Assembly (NCBI GenBank): GCA_021229015.1
Contig: CM037781.1
Span: forward strand, 42,024,546-42,088,545
Source of the DNA: Solen grandis
Lineage: Eukaryota; Mollusca; Bivalvia; Adapedonta; Solenidae
Direction: 5' to 3'
DNA length: 64,000 nucleotides
The notes below the pieces were generated by a model. That model saw nothing but the letters and a program-made list of their open reading frames with translations, was not told the DNA's origin and did no database searches. Positions 45,301 to 54,087 of this stretch are shown piece by piece; position 1 is the stretch's first letter, and each line of letters begins with the position of its first letter. The position numbers and the translations under genes were made by a program.

Positions 45301-48300
45301 ACCTAAAGAACATTTTATATATAATCCTCGGGATCTGTTGGTTAGCCTGGTGTAAATCGTAGATAAGTTCCAAAGAAACAGTTTATACACAATCCTCGGA
45401 AACTGTTGGTTAGACCGATGCAAATCGAAATAAGTTCCAGGAAACATTTAAACAATCATTGAAATCTGTTGGTTAGACCGATGCAAATCGAAATAGGTTC
45501 CAAGAAACATTTAAACACAATCATTGAAATCTGTTGGTTAGACCGATGCAAATCGAAATAGGTTCCAAGAAACATTTAAACACAATCATTGAAATCTGTT
45601 GGTTAGACCGATGCAAATCGAAATAGGTTCCAAGAAACATTTAAACACAATCATTGAAATCTGTTGGTTAGACCGATGCAAATCGAAATAGGTTCCTAGA
45701 AACATTTAAACACAATCATTGAAATCTGTTGGTTAGACCGAGGCAAATCGAAATAGGTTCCAAGAAACATTTAAATACAATCATTGAAATCTGTTGGTTA
45801 GACCGATGCAAATCGAAATAGGTTCCTAGAAACATTTAAACACAATCATTGAAATCTGTTGGTTAGACCGATGCAAATCGAAATAGGTTCCTAGAAACAT
45901 TTAAATACAATCATTGAAATCTGTTGGTTAGACCGATGCAAATCGAAATAGGTTCCTAGAAACATTTAAACACAATCATTGAAATCTGTTGGTTAGACCG
46001 AGGCAAATCGAAATAGGTTCCAAGAAACATTTAAATACAATCATTGAAATCTGTTGGTTAGACCGATGCAAATCGAAATAAGTTTCAAGAAACATTTAAA
46101 CACAATCTTTGAAATCTGTTGGTTAGCCTGGTGTAAATCGAAATAAGTTCCAAAAAAACATTTTAAACACAATCCTTGAAATCTGTTGGTTAGCCTGGTG
46201 TACGGCGCCAAAGAAGTCAGTGTAGTGTTATGGCCGGAATAAACTAACACGAGACGGTGGTGGCTGGCAATAGATTTATTCAGTCCCCAAGGTATCTGGC
46301 AAGGTCGTGCTGGAGGTAGTCTCGAGGCTCTATCAAGATCTCTCTAGGTATCCCACAAGATCTCTCTTGCTAGATTCTTGACCGGTCAGCTTATATATTG
46401 GTTAGTTACCATCCAGCCAGACAGTAACCATATGCATTAAATAATAACAATATTTGTATTAACGACAGTCACAACTGAGACAGACGTTGCATAACTAATG
46501 CAACGGTCCTGTTATAATCTCTAATTGTATCTATATATAATAATAGGTTAGTAACAATGAAAATGTAACAATAGCGTCTAGCTAGAGTCCAATAACATTA
46601 CAATGTGAGCTATTTCGAGTTGCCATAGCTGTGCAGCATTCAATATAGTGTGCTTATATTATTAGTACTAAAATGAAAATATATGAATAAATTTCTATTA
46701 GAGGCTGAACTTTTATTTCTTCTACATCTGGAAGTTCTTAAAATTATTAGACACTCAAAAGACAATCCCAACAAAACAGTATACAAAATTACGTATTTTC
46801 CCGTACTTCTAATTGCGTCAAGTATCTAAATATTTATAGACGGTGTTTCCTTTGATATGATTTCAACACACTAAGTCAAATTACAATTTTGAATATACGC
46901 CACCAGGGGTAGGGACCACGGCATTCCAGGTTACAACAAGTTCCGACATTATTGTAATTTACCACATGCTTCACACTTTGGCTACTCAACTGGCGGATTG
47001 GTTGATCATGAACCGGCAGTAGCTGAAAAGTTACAACAGGTGTATTGGTAAGTTCGCATGCAAAACTAACTTATTTGTCTTGCAGCGTGTTTAGAAAGGT
47101 TCAAGTTAAACATCGTTTCAAAAATAAGCTTTAAACAGATGTTCTATTCAGATAATATTGTTGCTATGATGAGGTCCATTTTTTTGGACAATATTTGACG
47201 AAATTTAGTGTAAAGTATGTATACCTTTAATGCACTATCATATGCACTGAAAAAAAACTTTTTTAATTGATCACTTAGGATTTAGAAAAACAATCAGACA
47301 AATTAAACAAATTAATCATTTTGGTTAGTGTATCATTTGAAAGTATTCTGAGGAATTAAGCTGTAGTTGCAGATTGCAAGGCAAATGTAGACCTTTCAAT
47401 CCATGAAATGTTTTAAAATCAGTCATAAACAAACTGATTTTTAGTGCTTGCTTTGTTATAAATGTTCAAAGTCCTAAGGGATCAATTAGGAAAAAGTCGT
47501 TCAGACTATGTTTTATAGTTTGGGTTGTTATTGACTGTCAAATCTCTTAGCGCAAAAGCAATACACTGACTTGTGTTAAATGCACTGTATTGCATAATCT
47601 AAATAGAATACCAGAATTAGATTATTTACAAATCCAAATCATACATTATTACAGTCACCCAGATGACATCGACCTTTTCACGGGCGCTCTAACCGAGAAA
47701 CATACATCCGGGGGCCTTGTTGGTCCCACTCACCGTTGTCTGCTAGCCCTACAGTTCAAGAGACTGAAGGATGGGGATCGCTTCTTCTTCGAGCGGCCAA
47801 ACAACGACACCGGGTTTACTGACGGTATATATAATATACATTTGCAATATGATATGTAGGTCTAAACGTTCGCAAAAAATGTTTATATAGAATTGAGCTT
47901 CTTTGTCCGTCTGTCTGTTTTCCGACAGACACAATGTTTTGCGCTAAACTCCCCATGTTTTCTCATTTAGAATATTGGTAAGTTGACTTACCAAGATGTG
48001 TAGGTGTGCATGAAAGCTGTCATTATTATCAAAACATTCAACATTCTCAACGAATGGCGTTTATGAATCCTTTCAAGGAATATATGTGTCGGTAATCCAT
48101 GAATAGAGACATACGAATATCAAATATAGTATCCGATGTGATGTCTGTCAACAAAAGAAAATGCCTTTTCTGACCCTGTAATTCAAAAACTGCCTGTTTA
48201 ACTGGATTTGAAAGTCTCTGTATATTCGACATCCCAATCCAGTTCAGTGTTTCCTGAATTTTATTTCTATGCTATATGTTAAACAAAGAGAGAGAGAGAG

Positions 48301-51300
48301 AGAGAGAGAGAAGAAAGGGTGCAATTTAGCGAACTTTGGATCTGTTTGATATCGTTTTCAAGTTGAAATAAATTAATGACCACATTTGAATTGTGCATGG
48401 GAATCGTATTTATGTGTATCTTATATTCATTGAGCCCAGTGCTTGCTTTAAGGATGACCAGGGCATTTCCTAGAGCAGCCAAGATTTTATCTCGTTTAAT
48501 ACATTATAACTATATTGTTGCAGCTCAACTACAACAAATTAAACGCCGATACTTGTCATCCATATTATGCGAGAACACCGAATCCATCAAAATGCAAAAG
48601 TATGTCTTTCTTCAGGCAAAGAAAAAGTAAGTATAACTATGATAAATGCACAAGACTTTGGTCGAGATTAGCCGTATTCTTAGGAGCACTGTTAAATACA
48701 TGTCCAATTTCTGAATATAAGCATACCAATGAGACGACTGAAAATAAGTTTTACAGTTAATTAATGCATGCCCGCGGCTATTTTTCTTGGAAGCCGTTTA
48801 TGAGAACTGATTAATTTGAGAGACCACAGTGAACCGAGAAAATACTTTTCAGAAATGTTTAGTGTGGTACATGTAGCTGCCTGTAGAGTGGGGTATTAGC
48901 CATGTTGAGTTGGGTATTTGCAGTGGGGTATTAGCCATGTTGAGTTGGGTATTTGCAGTGGGGTATTAGCCTTGTTGAGTTGGGTATTTGCAGTGGGGTA
49001 TTAGCCTTGCAAACAGATATGAGGTGAATCAAGTGTTTGATGTTCGAAAAATGTTTCGCGAACATTTTCAACTAACGTCTGTCAAATTTGATTAATTGGT
49101 TGTTTGGGTTGAACATTCCACCAACGTTTATATTGGACTTTGACAACATGAAACAAATATAGTGCTGTAAATGACACGGTACTACATTCAGTCACCTTGT
49201 CCTGACACCGGGGTATATCCTTATATGCTTAGCGCCAGTACAACTTAAACAAGTTGCGACCAGTGTAGTCAAACATAATGGAACTCCTTTATCCGTTTAT
49301 TAATCTTACCAGCATTATACATTTTGCGCACAAATATTGAAATTTAAAATTAATTTAGGAAGTGATAATTATACGGATTTAAACGATATAACATATCATA
49401 TTCTGCATTCTGCATTTTAGTCTCTAAATTGCTGAAATACTGTCGACGGAACGTTAAACCCTATCATCAATCAAAAAGCATTCAGCATTTAAGAGTCATC
49501 TAATGCCAATGAGGGAATGATATTATTATCCAGTGTGACATCTTCACAAAATATACCCTCAGTAATATCCTGGTTTGAGACAAACTGAAATTGTCCTAAG
49601 CAAATGCTTGTGATAGAACGGTATTAACCACCCCCTCTGCAATGATCGGGGGCTTACGTAAATAAGTGCTTGACTCTCTTTACTTAAAACCTTATGAAGA
49701 TTATATATTATTTTGGACGTTCTACTTTAATAATATTTAGCGCACAACCCAACAGATAAACATACACACAAGCTGTTGTGAATAGCTCAATGTACAAAAT
49801 ATACCTTCTGAATAAAAAAGAACATGTCTTAAGATATTAAAACTGAATAGTATTGAAATTTACTAGGTGGATGCAAATGTTTGGTATTAATTAATAATTA
49901 AATATGAAATTCATCTCGCTCTGGCCAAACATTTGCATTTGGATTGTTTCCGACTACATCAGATAATACATACTGTGTTTCCAAATACAACTTTCTGTCA
50001 GGAATTGTTATGGATAAATGCTAAACCAAATACATTTTAAGGTTCTGGTACTCTACTGCATTATCACCAAAAAGCACCCATGAATTGGCTAAAGTTACAT
50101 TATTATCAACCGTTTTTTAATTAAGGGAGTTTTGGTCAAAATCCCAGTAGTGTCAATTTCTTATCTTCCTATTCTTCTCCTTGACCGTTTTTTTTATTAT
50201 TTGTATAGGTATTTAAGTGCCACAGGAGAAAGCGATAAAAATAATATCCAAGATTTATCGTTCTTGTAAATTTCTAGCGATGTGGCATATAAAAGAACGA
50301 TAACGTTTGCTATATCGCTGTGGTGTTAATCGTCTGCGGGACAGTTGAGGATATTTATAATTTATATGACATAATAGTTGGAAAAACATGTAAAATGTAA
50401 TCAATACATTCAATGAATATAATTGGCCTGACATTCATTTTTACGTACTCTTCAAATATGCTAATGATTTAACAAATATATATTTTGCTTGTTCTTTCTT
50501 TGATTAAGAAACGAACCTCTGTTTGTTCCGTTTTCTGTCATACTTACGGTAGATTTATCTAAGTACATACTGGTGAATTCTTTCCATACTCTGAATCTAA
50601 AATTGATTACAAAAAGAAATCATGACTCTGGGAAATCCTGAAATATCATATTAAACCTTCACAAATATCCTTTTTCTTGGAATAGAAGAAATCTTTTTAA
50701 TTCACAGAGCTGTGTGAATATGTGTGATCAAGTTATTTAAAACAACAAGGTCTTGTAAATCTATTATTTGAGAAATTTGCACAATATAATTTATTTTAGA
50801 TCTTATTTTAAATTATGCATTTTTTTTCTTTTTTTCTTTTCTTTAGAATTTATTTCATTTAATGATTAGACTGTCTCTTTCTGTAACTTTCTCGTTATCT
50901 CGTGATTTAATCAATTAAGATATACATATTTAAAAATTAATATTTTCAGTTTAGACGTGGTATTTGATTTGAGTATGTGTGTTTGAGTGAGTGAGTGTGT
51001 GTGTGTGTGTTTGAGAGAGAGAAAGAGAAAGAAAAGAGAGAGATAGAGAGGGGGTGGGGGCCTTAGTGAGTGATTGAAAGATAGAGGTCTATCTTAGCCC
51101 AGTAACAAAGTAAGGTAAGCATAATTTCTGTAAAAAGGAAGTGGAAGTGTGTAGGTAATTAATGAATCAAAGTCAAGACAAACATAAATACAAAAGTTCG
51201 CATCGAGACTATGCCTTCTATTTATTATAGTTATACATCAGGAAATATTCTATAAAAAATCTAATATCAAAGGTCCTGTATACATGTATAAGCAAACGAT

Positions 51301-51734
51301 AATTTTCTATGGATGCTATCAAAGTAATATGTAGCTACCAGTTGAAACATGTTTTATATGCTTAATACCTTTTTGTATTTTGCAATAAACTCTACCAAAC
51401 TCTTCGTTACATCAATTGTGATAATAAAGTTCTTACAACGTATAATCACTGGCTATATTACATGTATCGGTGTCGTGGGAAACACACACTCATATCTTTG
51501 GTTGTGCGATCATCTAGCGTATAACCTATCGCACATACGTGACCAAGAACTAAAAGCGGTTTACGCTACCCTCAAAATATCCAAACCATCGGAAAGTATG
51601 AACTATTCTGACCTAGAGAAATATTTCATTTCAGAAACAAGCTTGTTGACTGTGAGAATCATCCGAAAATCGATCTAACAGCATGGAAGGAACCACGTCT
51701 GTATACACCCCCTGCGTGGTGTGTGTCTCGCTAG
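30219..51734 (+). CDS. secreted animal haem peroxidase (peroxidasin/peroxinectin-like), 14 exons, 646 residues
   Basis: Coding exons: 30219-30345, 33352-33564, 34589-34762, 36836-36863, 37886-37986, 38911-39012, 41060-41164, 41420-41655, 42240-42496, 44057-44140, 46907-47047, 47655-47824, 48524-48626, 51635-51734. All junctions are GT-AG and phases agree; the total is 1,941 nt including TAG. A signal peptide opens the protein. Catalytic features of the animal peroxidase (MPO-type) fold are present: distal His162 in QWGQFLAHD, Ca-binding Asp163 and loop T224-Y226-D228-S230 in [11 protein letters not shown], catalytic Arg287 with haem-linking Glu290 in RVNE, proximal His391 in RFGHSL, and Asn473 in LNIQR. 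The Asp that makes the second haem ester in MPO is Ala161. The enzyme oxidises halides or phenols with H2O2; roles in immunity or matrix cross-linking are family knowledge. No Ig, LRR or RGD/KGD motif was seen, so it is a minimal peroxidase. Confidence 0.9.
31989..32156 (+). CDS. unplaced exon-like ORF in peroxidase intron 1
   Basis: Good acceptor (CACTGTTGCAG) before 31989 and perfect donor (CA/GTAAGT) after 32156 bound a 168-nt open segment, a multiple of three. Read from ATG 31990 it gives [20 protein letters not shown] and later [20 protein letters not shown], ending in TAA at 32158-32160 if unspliced. Its phase (2) does not match exon 1 to exon 2 (1). Inclusion would need a different donor in exon 1 and an acceptor inside exon 2 (CGTACAG/GGAATG). 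It could be an alternative pro-region exon or a chance ORF. Confidence 0.3.
32893..33113. mobile_element. TTAA-flanked miniature element (piggyBac-like MITE)
   Basis: Terminal repeats CCCTTTCTCTCATA and TATGAGGGAAAGGG are near-perfect inversions, each flanked by TTAA (32889-32892, 33114-33117). TTAA duplication with CCYT ends is the piggyBac signature. Inside, GCGAACAGCATAAAACC (33023-33039) is perfectly inverted at 33060-33076, so the element forms a second hairpin. 221 bp, no ORF. Confidence 0.75.
33352..33564 (+). CDS. peroxidase exon 2: start of peroxidase domain
   Basis: Acceptor TTTCTATCAG, donor G/GTATGT, phase 1 to 1. It encodes residues 43-113 including [20 protein letters not shown] and [10 protein letters not shown], the conserved opening of animal haem peroxidases. 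The first part, [15 protein letters not shown], resembles the GYVT..A..F..K stretch that precedes the domain in related invertebrate peroxidases. Confidence 0.85.
34070..34350 (+). repeat. dispersed repeat with (GTCY)n tract, intron 2
   Basis: CCATCTGTCTGTCC and CCTTCTGTCCGTCC repeats at 34098-34152, followed by TATGGATCCCGCTATAACTTG and ATCATGAAACTTGG, the latter block shared with the element at 198-755. No ORF. Boundaries approximate. Confidence 0.5.
34589..34762 (+). CDS. peroxidase exon 3: distal haem pocket
   Basis: Acceptor CCAACACAG followed by GTAAGAG, so the exon itself begins with donor-like bases. Donor G/GTAAGT. Residues 114-171 include [17 protein letters not shown] and [13 protein letters not shown] with the distal His162. 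Confidence 0.9.
34816..34969. mobile_element. short TIR element, TTAA or TA flanked, intron 3
   Basis: About 40-bp inverted ends: CTGTAATGGTTCCGCTATAT and TTCGGACC on the left match GGTCCGAA and CGGAACCATTACAG on the right with few mismatches. TTAA lies on both sides (34812-34815 and 34970-34973). 154 bp, no ORF. Confidence 0.65.
34970..36835 (+). other. rest of peroxidase intron 3
   Basis: AT-rich; no coding segment or recognisable repeat. Confidence 0.4.
36836..36863 (+). CDS. peroxidase exon 4: 28-nt microexon
   Basis: Acceptor TTTGTTTGCAG, donor GA/GTAAGT (perfect). Twenty-eight bases encode AENCSGMYA and shift phase from 1 to 2. It is required to keep the frame into exon 5 and supplies a Cys at the position of the loop after the distal His. 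Confidence 0.75.
36933..37160 (-). repeat. SINE, family 1, in peroxidase intron 4
   Basis: CATCCCACCGACAATATAAC, CACGCTGCAGTATCACGCCG, CACCGGGCCAACCAGTCCTG and GCGGATCGAACCCAGGACCT match the full SINE. The tRNA head is diverged and incomplete. Confidence 0.7.
37161..37885 (+). other. rest of peroxidase intron 4
   Basis: AT-rich, nothing recognisable. Confidence 0.4.
37886..37986 (+). CDS. peroxidase exon 5
   Basis: Acceptor TTTGTTTTACAG, donor G/GTAGTT. Residues 181-214: [15 protein letters not shown] and [10 protein letters not shown], matching the CxPIxIPxxDPxF...CMxFxRS segment of the family. Confidence 0.88.
38024..38655 (+). repeat. dispersed repeat with hairpin start, GTCY tract and 155-bp units, intron 5
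   Basis: Starts with the hairpin ATACCCCCC (38024-38032) / GGGGGGTAT (38050-38058), with GTTG/CAAC inside. Then (GTCY)n at 38073-38108 and three copies of a unit beginning CGTAACTCAAAAAGTATAAA at 38125, 38281 and 38434. It closes near GCGGGGGGTATTT. It begins only 38 bases after the exon 5 donor. Helitron-like (pearl-type) by architecture, an inference. Confidence 0.7.
38911..39012 (+). CDS. peroxidase exon 6: calcium-binding loop
   Basis: Acceptor TTTTGCGCCCAG, donor G/GTAATT. Residues 215-248 include [20 protein letters not shown], the highly conserved loop whose Thr, Asp and Ser bind Ca. Confidence 0.9.
39013..40623 (+). other. peroxidase intron 6 before the minisatellite
   Basis: AT-rich; a poly-T run near 40178-40191. 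The minus-strand open frames at 39800-40478 have no recognisable domain. Confidence 0.4.
40624..41002. repeat. 30-bp minisatellite, about 12.6 copies, intron 6
   Basis: Unit close to ATGTTGCCTTCGATACACGA followed by GTGTATGACT. Each unit holds the imperfect palindrome TACACGAGTGTA. Because the period is a multiple of three, open frames exist on both strands ([10 protein letters not shown] repeats on plus, [10 protein letters not shown] repeats on minus); these are by-products. The array ends 57 bases before exon 7. Confidence 0.95.
41060..41164 (+). CDS. peroxidase exon 7
   Basis: Acceptor TTTGACCAG, donor G/GTATTC. Residues 249-283: [15 protein letters not shown] and NNNYCPKAG, the segment leading to the haem-linking region. 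Confidence 0.88.
41291..41316 (+). repeat. 26-base poly-T run in intron 7
   Basis: Uninterrupted T run about 100 bases before exon 8; intron 7 is only 255 bases long. Confidence 0.85.
41420..41655 (+). CDS. peroxidase exon 8: catalytic Arg and haem-linking Glu
   Basis: Acceptor TTTCACCAG, donor AAG/GTAGGC, phase 1 to 0. Residues 284-362: [20 protein letters not shown] holds Arg287 and Glu290. [17 protein letters not shown] matches the family block before the proximal His. Confidence 0.92.
42240..42496 (+). CDS. peroxidase exon 9: proximal haem ligand
   Basis: Acceptor CCCTTTCCAG chosen because it is in phase 0 and has the best pyrimidine tract; two weaker in-frame AGs lie upstream. Donor AG/GTATGC. 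Residues 363-447 include [17 protein letters not shown] with proximal His391 and [11 protein letters not shown]. The open frame runs past the donor to a TAA that is intronic. Confidence 0.88.
42809..42900 (-). repeat. SINE fragment, intron 9
   Basis: GATTGGGTTTAATGTCTAAC, TTTGTCATTTTGGAATTTTT, then GATAAAGTGCT: the degraded tail region of family 1. Confidence 0.4.
43785..43895 (-). repeat. probable SINE head with an exon-like open frame, intron 9
   Basis: The reverse complement reads GGTCCTGGGTCATCCCCCGC then CGCGACATGCC, like the B-box region of family 1 SINEs. On the plus strand it happens to be open ([19 protein letters not shown]) between a fair acceptor and the donor GGTAAGTA. The sequence does not belong to a peroxidase and would break the exon 9 to 10 phase. 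Confidence 0.45.
44057..44140 (+). CDS. peroxidase exon 10
   Basis: Acceptor TTGCTGCAG, donor CG/GTAAGA. Residues 448-476 end [10 protein letters not shown]; Asn473 is the residue hydrogen-bonded to the proximal His in MPO-type enzymes. Confidence 0.9.
44616..44998 (-). repeat. 3' LTR (left copy)
   Basis: On the minus strand it contains GAATAAATC, a possible poly(A) signal, and TATTATATATAG, a possible TATA box. Purine tract adjoins at 44999-45018. Confidence 0.85.
45310..46210. repeat. 65-bp tandem array inside the LTR element, about 14 units
   Basis: Units centred on CTGTTGGTTAGACCGATGCA then AATCGAAATAGGTTCCAAGA. The outer units carry a variant (TTAGCCTGGTGTAAATC) and the last one runs directly into the primer-binding site. 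Unit variants (CCAAGA vs CCTAGA, GATGC vs AGGC) recur in blocks of about four, hinting at stepwise higher-order duplication. A minus-strand open frame at 46041-46250 is a by-product. Confidence 0.9.
46221..46602 (-). repeat. 5' LTR (right copy)
   Basis: Same ends as the left copy; the differences are mostly single substitutions and one 1-base indel. TGGCGCCG primer-binding site lies at 46210-46203. Confidence 0.85.
46907..47047 (+). CDS. peroxidase exon 11
   Basis: Acceptor CGCCACCAG, donor TG/GTAAGT. Residues 476-523 begin [17 protein letters not shown], the most conserved C-terminal block of the family. The acceptor lies 304 bases beyond the LTR element. Confidence 0.9.
47655..47824 (+). 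CDS. peroxidase exon 12
   Basis: Acceptor ATTATTACAG, donor G/GTATAT. Residues 523-580: [32 protein letters not shown] and GDRFFFER, as in the family (DLxxGGxxE...GPTxxCIxxxQFxxLRxGDRFWYE). Confidence 0.9.
48287..48311. repeat. (GA)n microsatellite, intron 12
   Basis: Twelve or so GA units. Confidence 0.85.
48524..48626 (+). CDS. peroxidase exon 13
   Basis: Acceptor TATTGTTGCAG, donor AA/GTAAGT. Residues 580-613: [20 protein letters not shown], then [12 protein letters not shown]. If unspliced it stops at TAA directly after Lys-Lys-Lys; splicing at the perfect donor continues into exon 14. Confidence 0.85.
48888..49010 (+). repeat. 35-bp tandem repeat, 3.5 copies, intron 13
   Basis: Units starting GTGGGGTATTAGCC at 48888, 48923, 48958 and 48993, exact 35-base spacing, almost no divergence. 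Confidence 0.9.
49093..49480. repeat. SINE fragments in intron 13
   Basis: A minus-oriented piece (GTTTGGGTTGAACATTCCAC; TTGTCCTGACACCGGGGTAT) at 49093-49250 and a plus-oriented tail (CTGAAATACTGTCGACGGAA; GTTAAACCC) at 49425-49480. Confidence 0.5.
49481..51634 (+). other. rest of peroxidase intron 13
   Basis: AT-rich. Small inverted repeats GATGCAAATGTTTGG (49871) / CCAAACATTTGCAT (49924) and TTATCGTTCTT / AAGAACGATAA (50259 / 50293), and a TG/GA-rich low-complexity tract at 50978-51057. The open frame at 51349-51678 overlaps exon 14 in another frame and is a shadow. Confidence 0.45.
51635..51734 (+). CDS. peroxidase exon 14: C terminus
   Basis: Acceptor TATTTCATTTCAG. Residues 614-646: [20 protein letters not shown] ending CVSR and TAG at 51732-51734. 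The Cys and the DLxxWKE motif are the standard end of the peroxidase domain, which supports joining this exon across a 3-kb intron. Confidence 0.85.
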
Positions 51735-51776
51735 AATCTGTTAGTATTGCTTCGATAGATTTAAATGTAGTCGAGC

Positions 51777-51782
51777 AATAAA
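51777..51782 (+). terminator. poly(A) signal of the peroxidase
   Basis: AATAAA starts 42 bases after the stop codon. Confidence 0.7.
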
Positions 51783-52734
51783 AAATGCGTAATTATGTTA
51801 TTTCTCTTTATTTGTCAAACAATTTCCATCCCATACAGCGACCCCGTAAATTCGTTATAAACACATCATGTTAGGGACATTACAATACAGAAATGCAATA
51901 TGTACATTTTATAATAAATAAATGAATAATCAAATAAATAAAGTACGTCATTTCTACAGACATTCGGAAATATCTCCTGTTGTGTTAGTTTTCATTTTGT
52001 TGTGGGTATATTGCACTATCAACATGAAATATCAAAATTTAGTGGTATAATGATGTTTTATGGGGATACAAAATAAATTTTCCATAAGATTTTGATGTAA
52101 CTTCGTTAATTTGTTATTGAAAAGATTCTTAATACAAAACAAGAAAATCTATACAGGCCACCAAATTGCTTTTTAGTTGCAATGTAATCATATCAGAAAT
52201 ATAGTTTTCGAGTCGCACGTGAATAAACACATAAAAACTTTAGCAATTTGTATTGCATTTTGGTTACTTATGTAAAAGATGAAAAATCACTCTATTTTTT
52301 TTTCTGGCTTAAAAAAATGTGTTTTTTTTTCTAGTAAAAGCAATGTAAAATATGAACATATATTAGCTTTATCAAATATCTGCAGTCTTATTTATTTCAT
52401 CAGTATTTATAAATAAACTCTATCACGCCTAGCTGTAATGACTTTACCAACCCCATTGTATTTTGTAGTGTCATTTCATTTATTGTTATCTTCACACCAC
52501 TGTGATATCATACAATAGAAAAGTGGCATGAAGCCACGCTTACCGCATGACCAAACATTTGCCTTAAATTTGGTTTGTCCTTTATCTGCTATTAAAGTTT
52601 TAAATGAGAGTTTAATTTTTTTTATCCAAACATCTTAGAATGTCGAACACAATCATAACATTACTGTCTGTATTCTGGCGAATCGTAAACTTTACAGAAG
52701 CTATTGACTGCAAGTCACATTTTGAACATAGTGC
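51783..52734. other. intergenic, no gene recognised
   Basis: AT-rich, nothing recognisable. Confidence 0.4.
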
Positions 52735-53490
52735 AATACAAACTTTAAGGTTCACATGACACATTGAGAGTACAAGACAAACTAGTTCCTGCACATGAAA
52801 AAAAATGAAAAAGTACAAGACAAACGTTAGCTGCACACTACATATTGATCAGAATTCAAGACAAACTAGATCCTGCACATGTAAAAAAATGAAAAGAGTA
52901 CAAGACAAACGATTAGCTGCACACTACATTTTGATCAGAATTCAAGACAAACTAGTTCCAGGCACATGAAAATAATGATTAGAGTACAAGACAAACGATT
53001 AGCTGCACACTATATATTGATCAGAGTTCATGAGGACAAGACAAACGATTAGCTGCACACTATATATTGATCAGAGTTCATGACAAACTAGTTCCTGCAT
53101 ATGAAAATACGATAAGAGTTCAAGTCAAACCATTTGCTGCACACTTCATATTGTTCAGAATACATGACAAACTAGATCATGCACATGAAATATGATTAGA
53201 GTACAACACAAACGATTTGCTGCACACTAATATTGATCAGAGTTTATAACAAACTAGTTCCTGCATATGAAAATAATGATTAGAGGAAAATTTCATGAAA
53301 ATATGATAAGAGTTCTAGACATACCAGTAGCTGCACACTACATATTGTTCAGAGTACATGACAAACTAGTCCATACACATAAAAAAAGAGTACAAAACAA
53401 ACCAGTTGCTGCACATTACATATATTTCAGAATACATGACAAACTAGTTCATGCACATAAAAAATGATTAGAGTACAAGACAAACTATAA
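52735..53490. repeat. degenerate tandem array, period about 85-95 bp
   Basis: Alternation of GACAAACTAGTTCCTGCACA and TTAGCTGCACACTA...ATTGATCAGA segments, eight or more times, with indels. One near-exact short duplication (GACAAGACAAACGATTAGCT region at 53036) shows recent change. Open frames here repeat HYILFRVHDKLV. Confidence 0.8.
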
Positions 53491-53849
53491 AGTAGATTGA
53501 TAAGACAGCCAAAGCGTTCCATACAATCTTTTAATTGATACTAAGCAATATCAAACAATTATTAACCAGACTCACCTCCGACTCCAAAGTGGCCCTTATC
53601 TTCTGCAAATCCCATTGTTGAAATGTGATTGTAAAGTGATATTCCATAGCTAGGAAACGCCATCGAAACATTTTTCCTTATCCAAGAGTTTTTTGTCTTG
53701 ATAATTATAATGGTTCATCTAAAACATATCCTCCTAATTGTTTTAAAATTTTTGTGCGTTTGTGAATTTCAACAACTTGATATCTGTAGAGCTCATGCAG
53801 ATCCCATTATAACCAATGATACTAAACATTATTTAAAGACAAGTTTAGT

Positions 53850-54045
53850 GAATCTTATTTACTTTAATGTCGATTGGGAAACAAGTTCTGACAACTTTTT
53901 TCTAATCCTTCTCGTAGTTTTTTTGTTGGACCAGTACTTTTCGCCTGGGAAAGCTATGGAAAATCATTGCTACAATGGGAATCGAACCCACAACTTTCTG
54001 ATCCACAGAAATGTGTGTCACCACTAGACCATGGTGCACTTTATA
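53850..54045 (-). repeat. tRNA-derived SINE, family 2, copy 3
   Basis: Blocks GTCGATTGGGAAACAAGTTC, TTGTTGGACCAGTACTTTTC and GGGAATCGAACCCACAAC (B box reversed), then CACCACTAGACCATGGTGCA (A-box end). Confidence 0.7.
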
Positions 54046-54087
54046 GCCTTAGGGTTAGAAGTTGGCGCCACATGGTCAATATATATA

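Larger units (their letters stand above)
44616..46602 (-). mobile_element. non-autonomous LTR retrotransposon carrying a 65-bp satellite, intron 10
   Basis: Two direct repeats, 44616-44998 (383 bp) and 46221-46602 (382 bp), differ at about a dozen positions. Each starts TGTAGTGTTAT and ends ATAACATTACA (TG...CA ends, 11-bp inverted tips with one mismatch). ATGT flanks the element on both sides (44612-44615 and 46603-46606). Read on the minus strand, TGGCGCCG lies 10 bases inside the 5' LTR as a primer-binding site, and the purine tract GAAGTAGGGAAAAAAAGGAG abuts the 3' LTR. The 1.2-kb interior has no gag or pol, only a tandem array. TRIM-like; must have used proteins of another element, probably Ty3-type judging by the PBS (inference). 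Confidence 0.88.

Noticed and set aside
40624..46210. CRISPR-like arrays (regular 30-bp and 65-bp repeats)
   Set aside because: Repeats are contiguous without unique spacers and the genome is eukaryotic; these are minisatellites.
51349..51678. 109-codon plus-strand frame over the last peroxidase exon
   Set aside because: Different frame from exon 14, whose sequence matches the peroxidase C terminus; the frame is a shadow.
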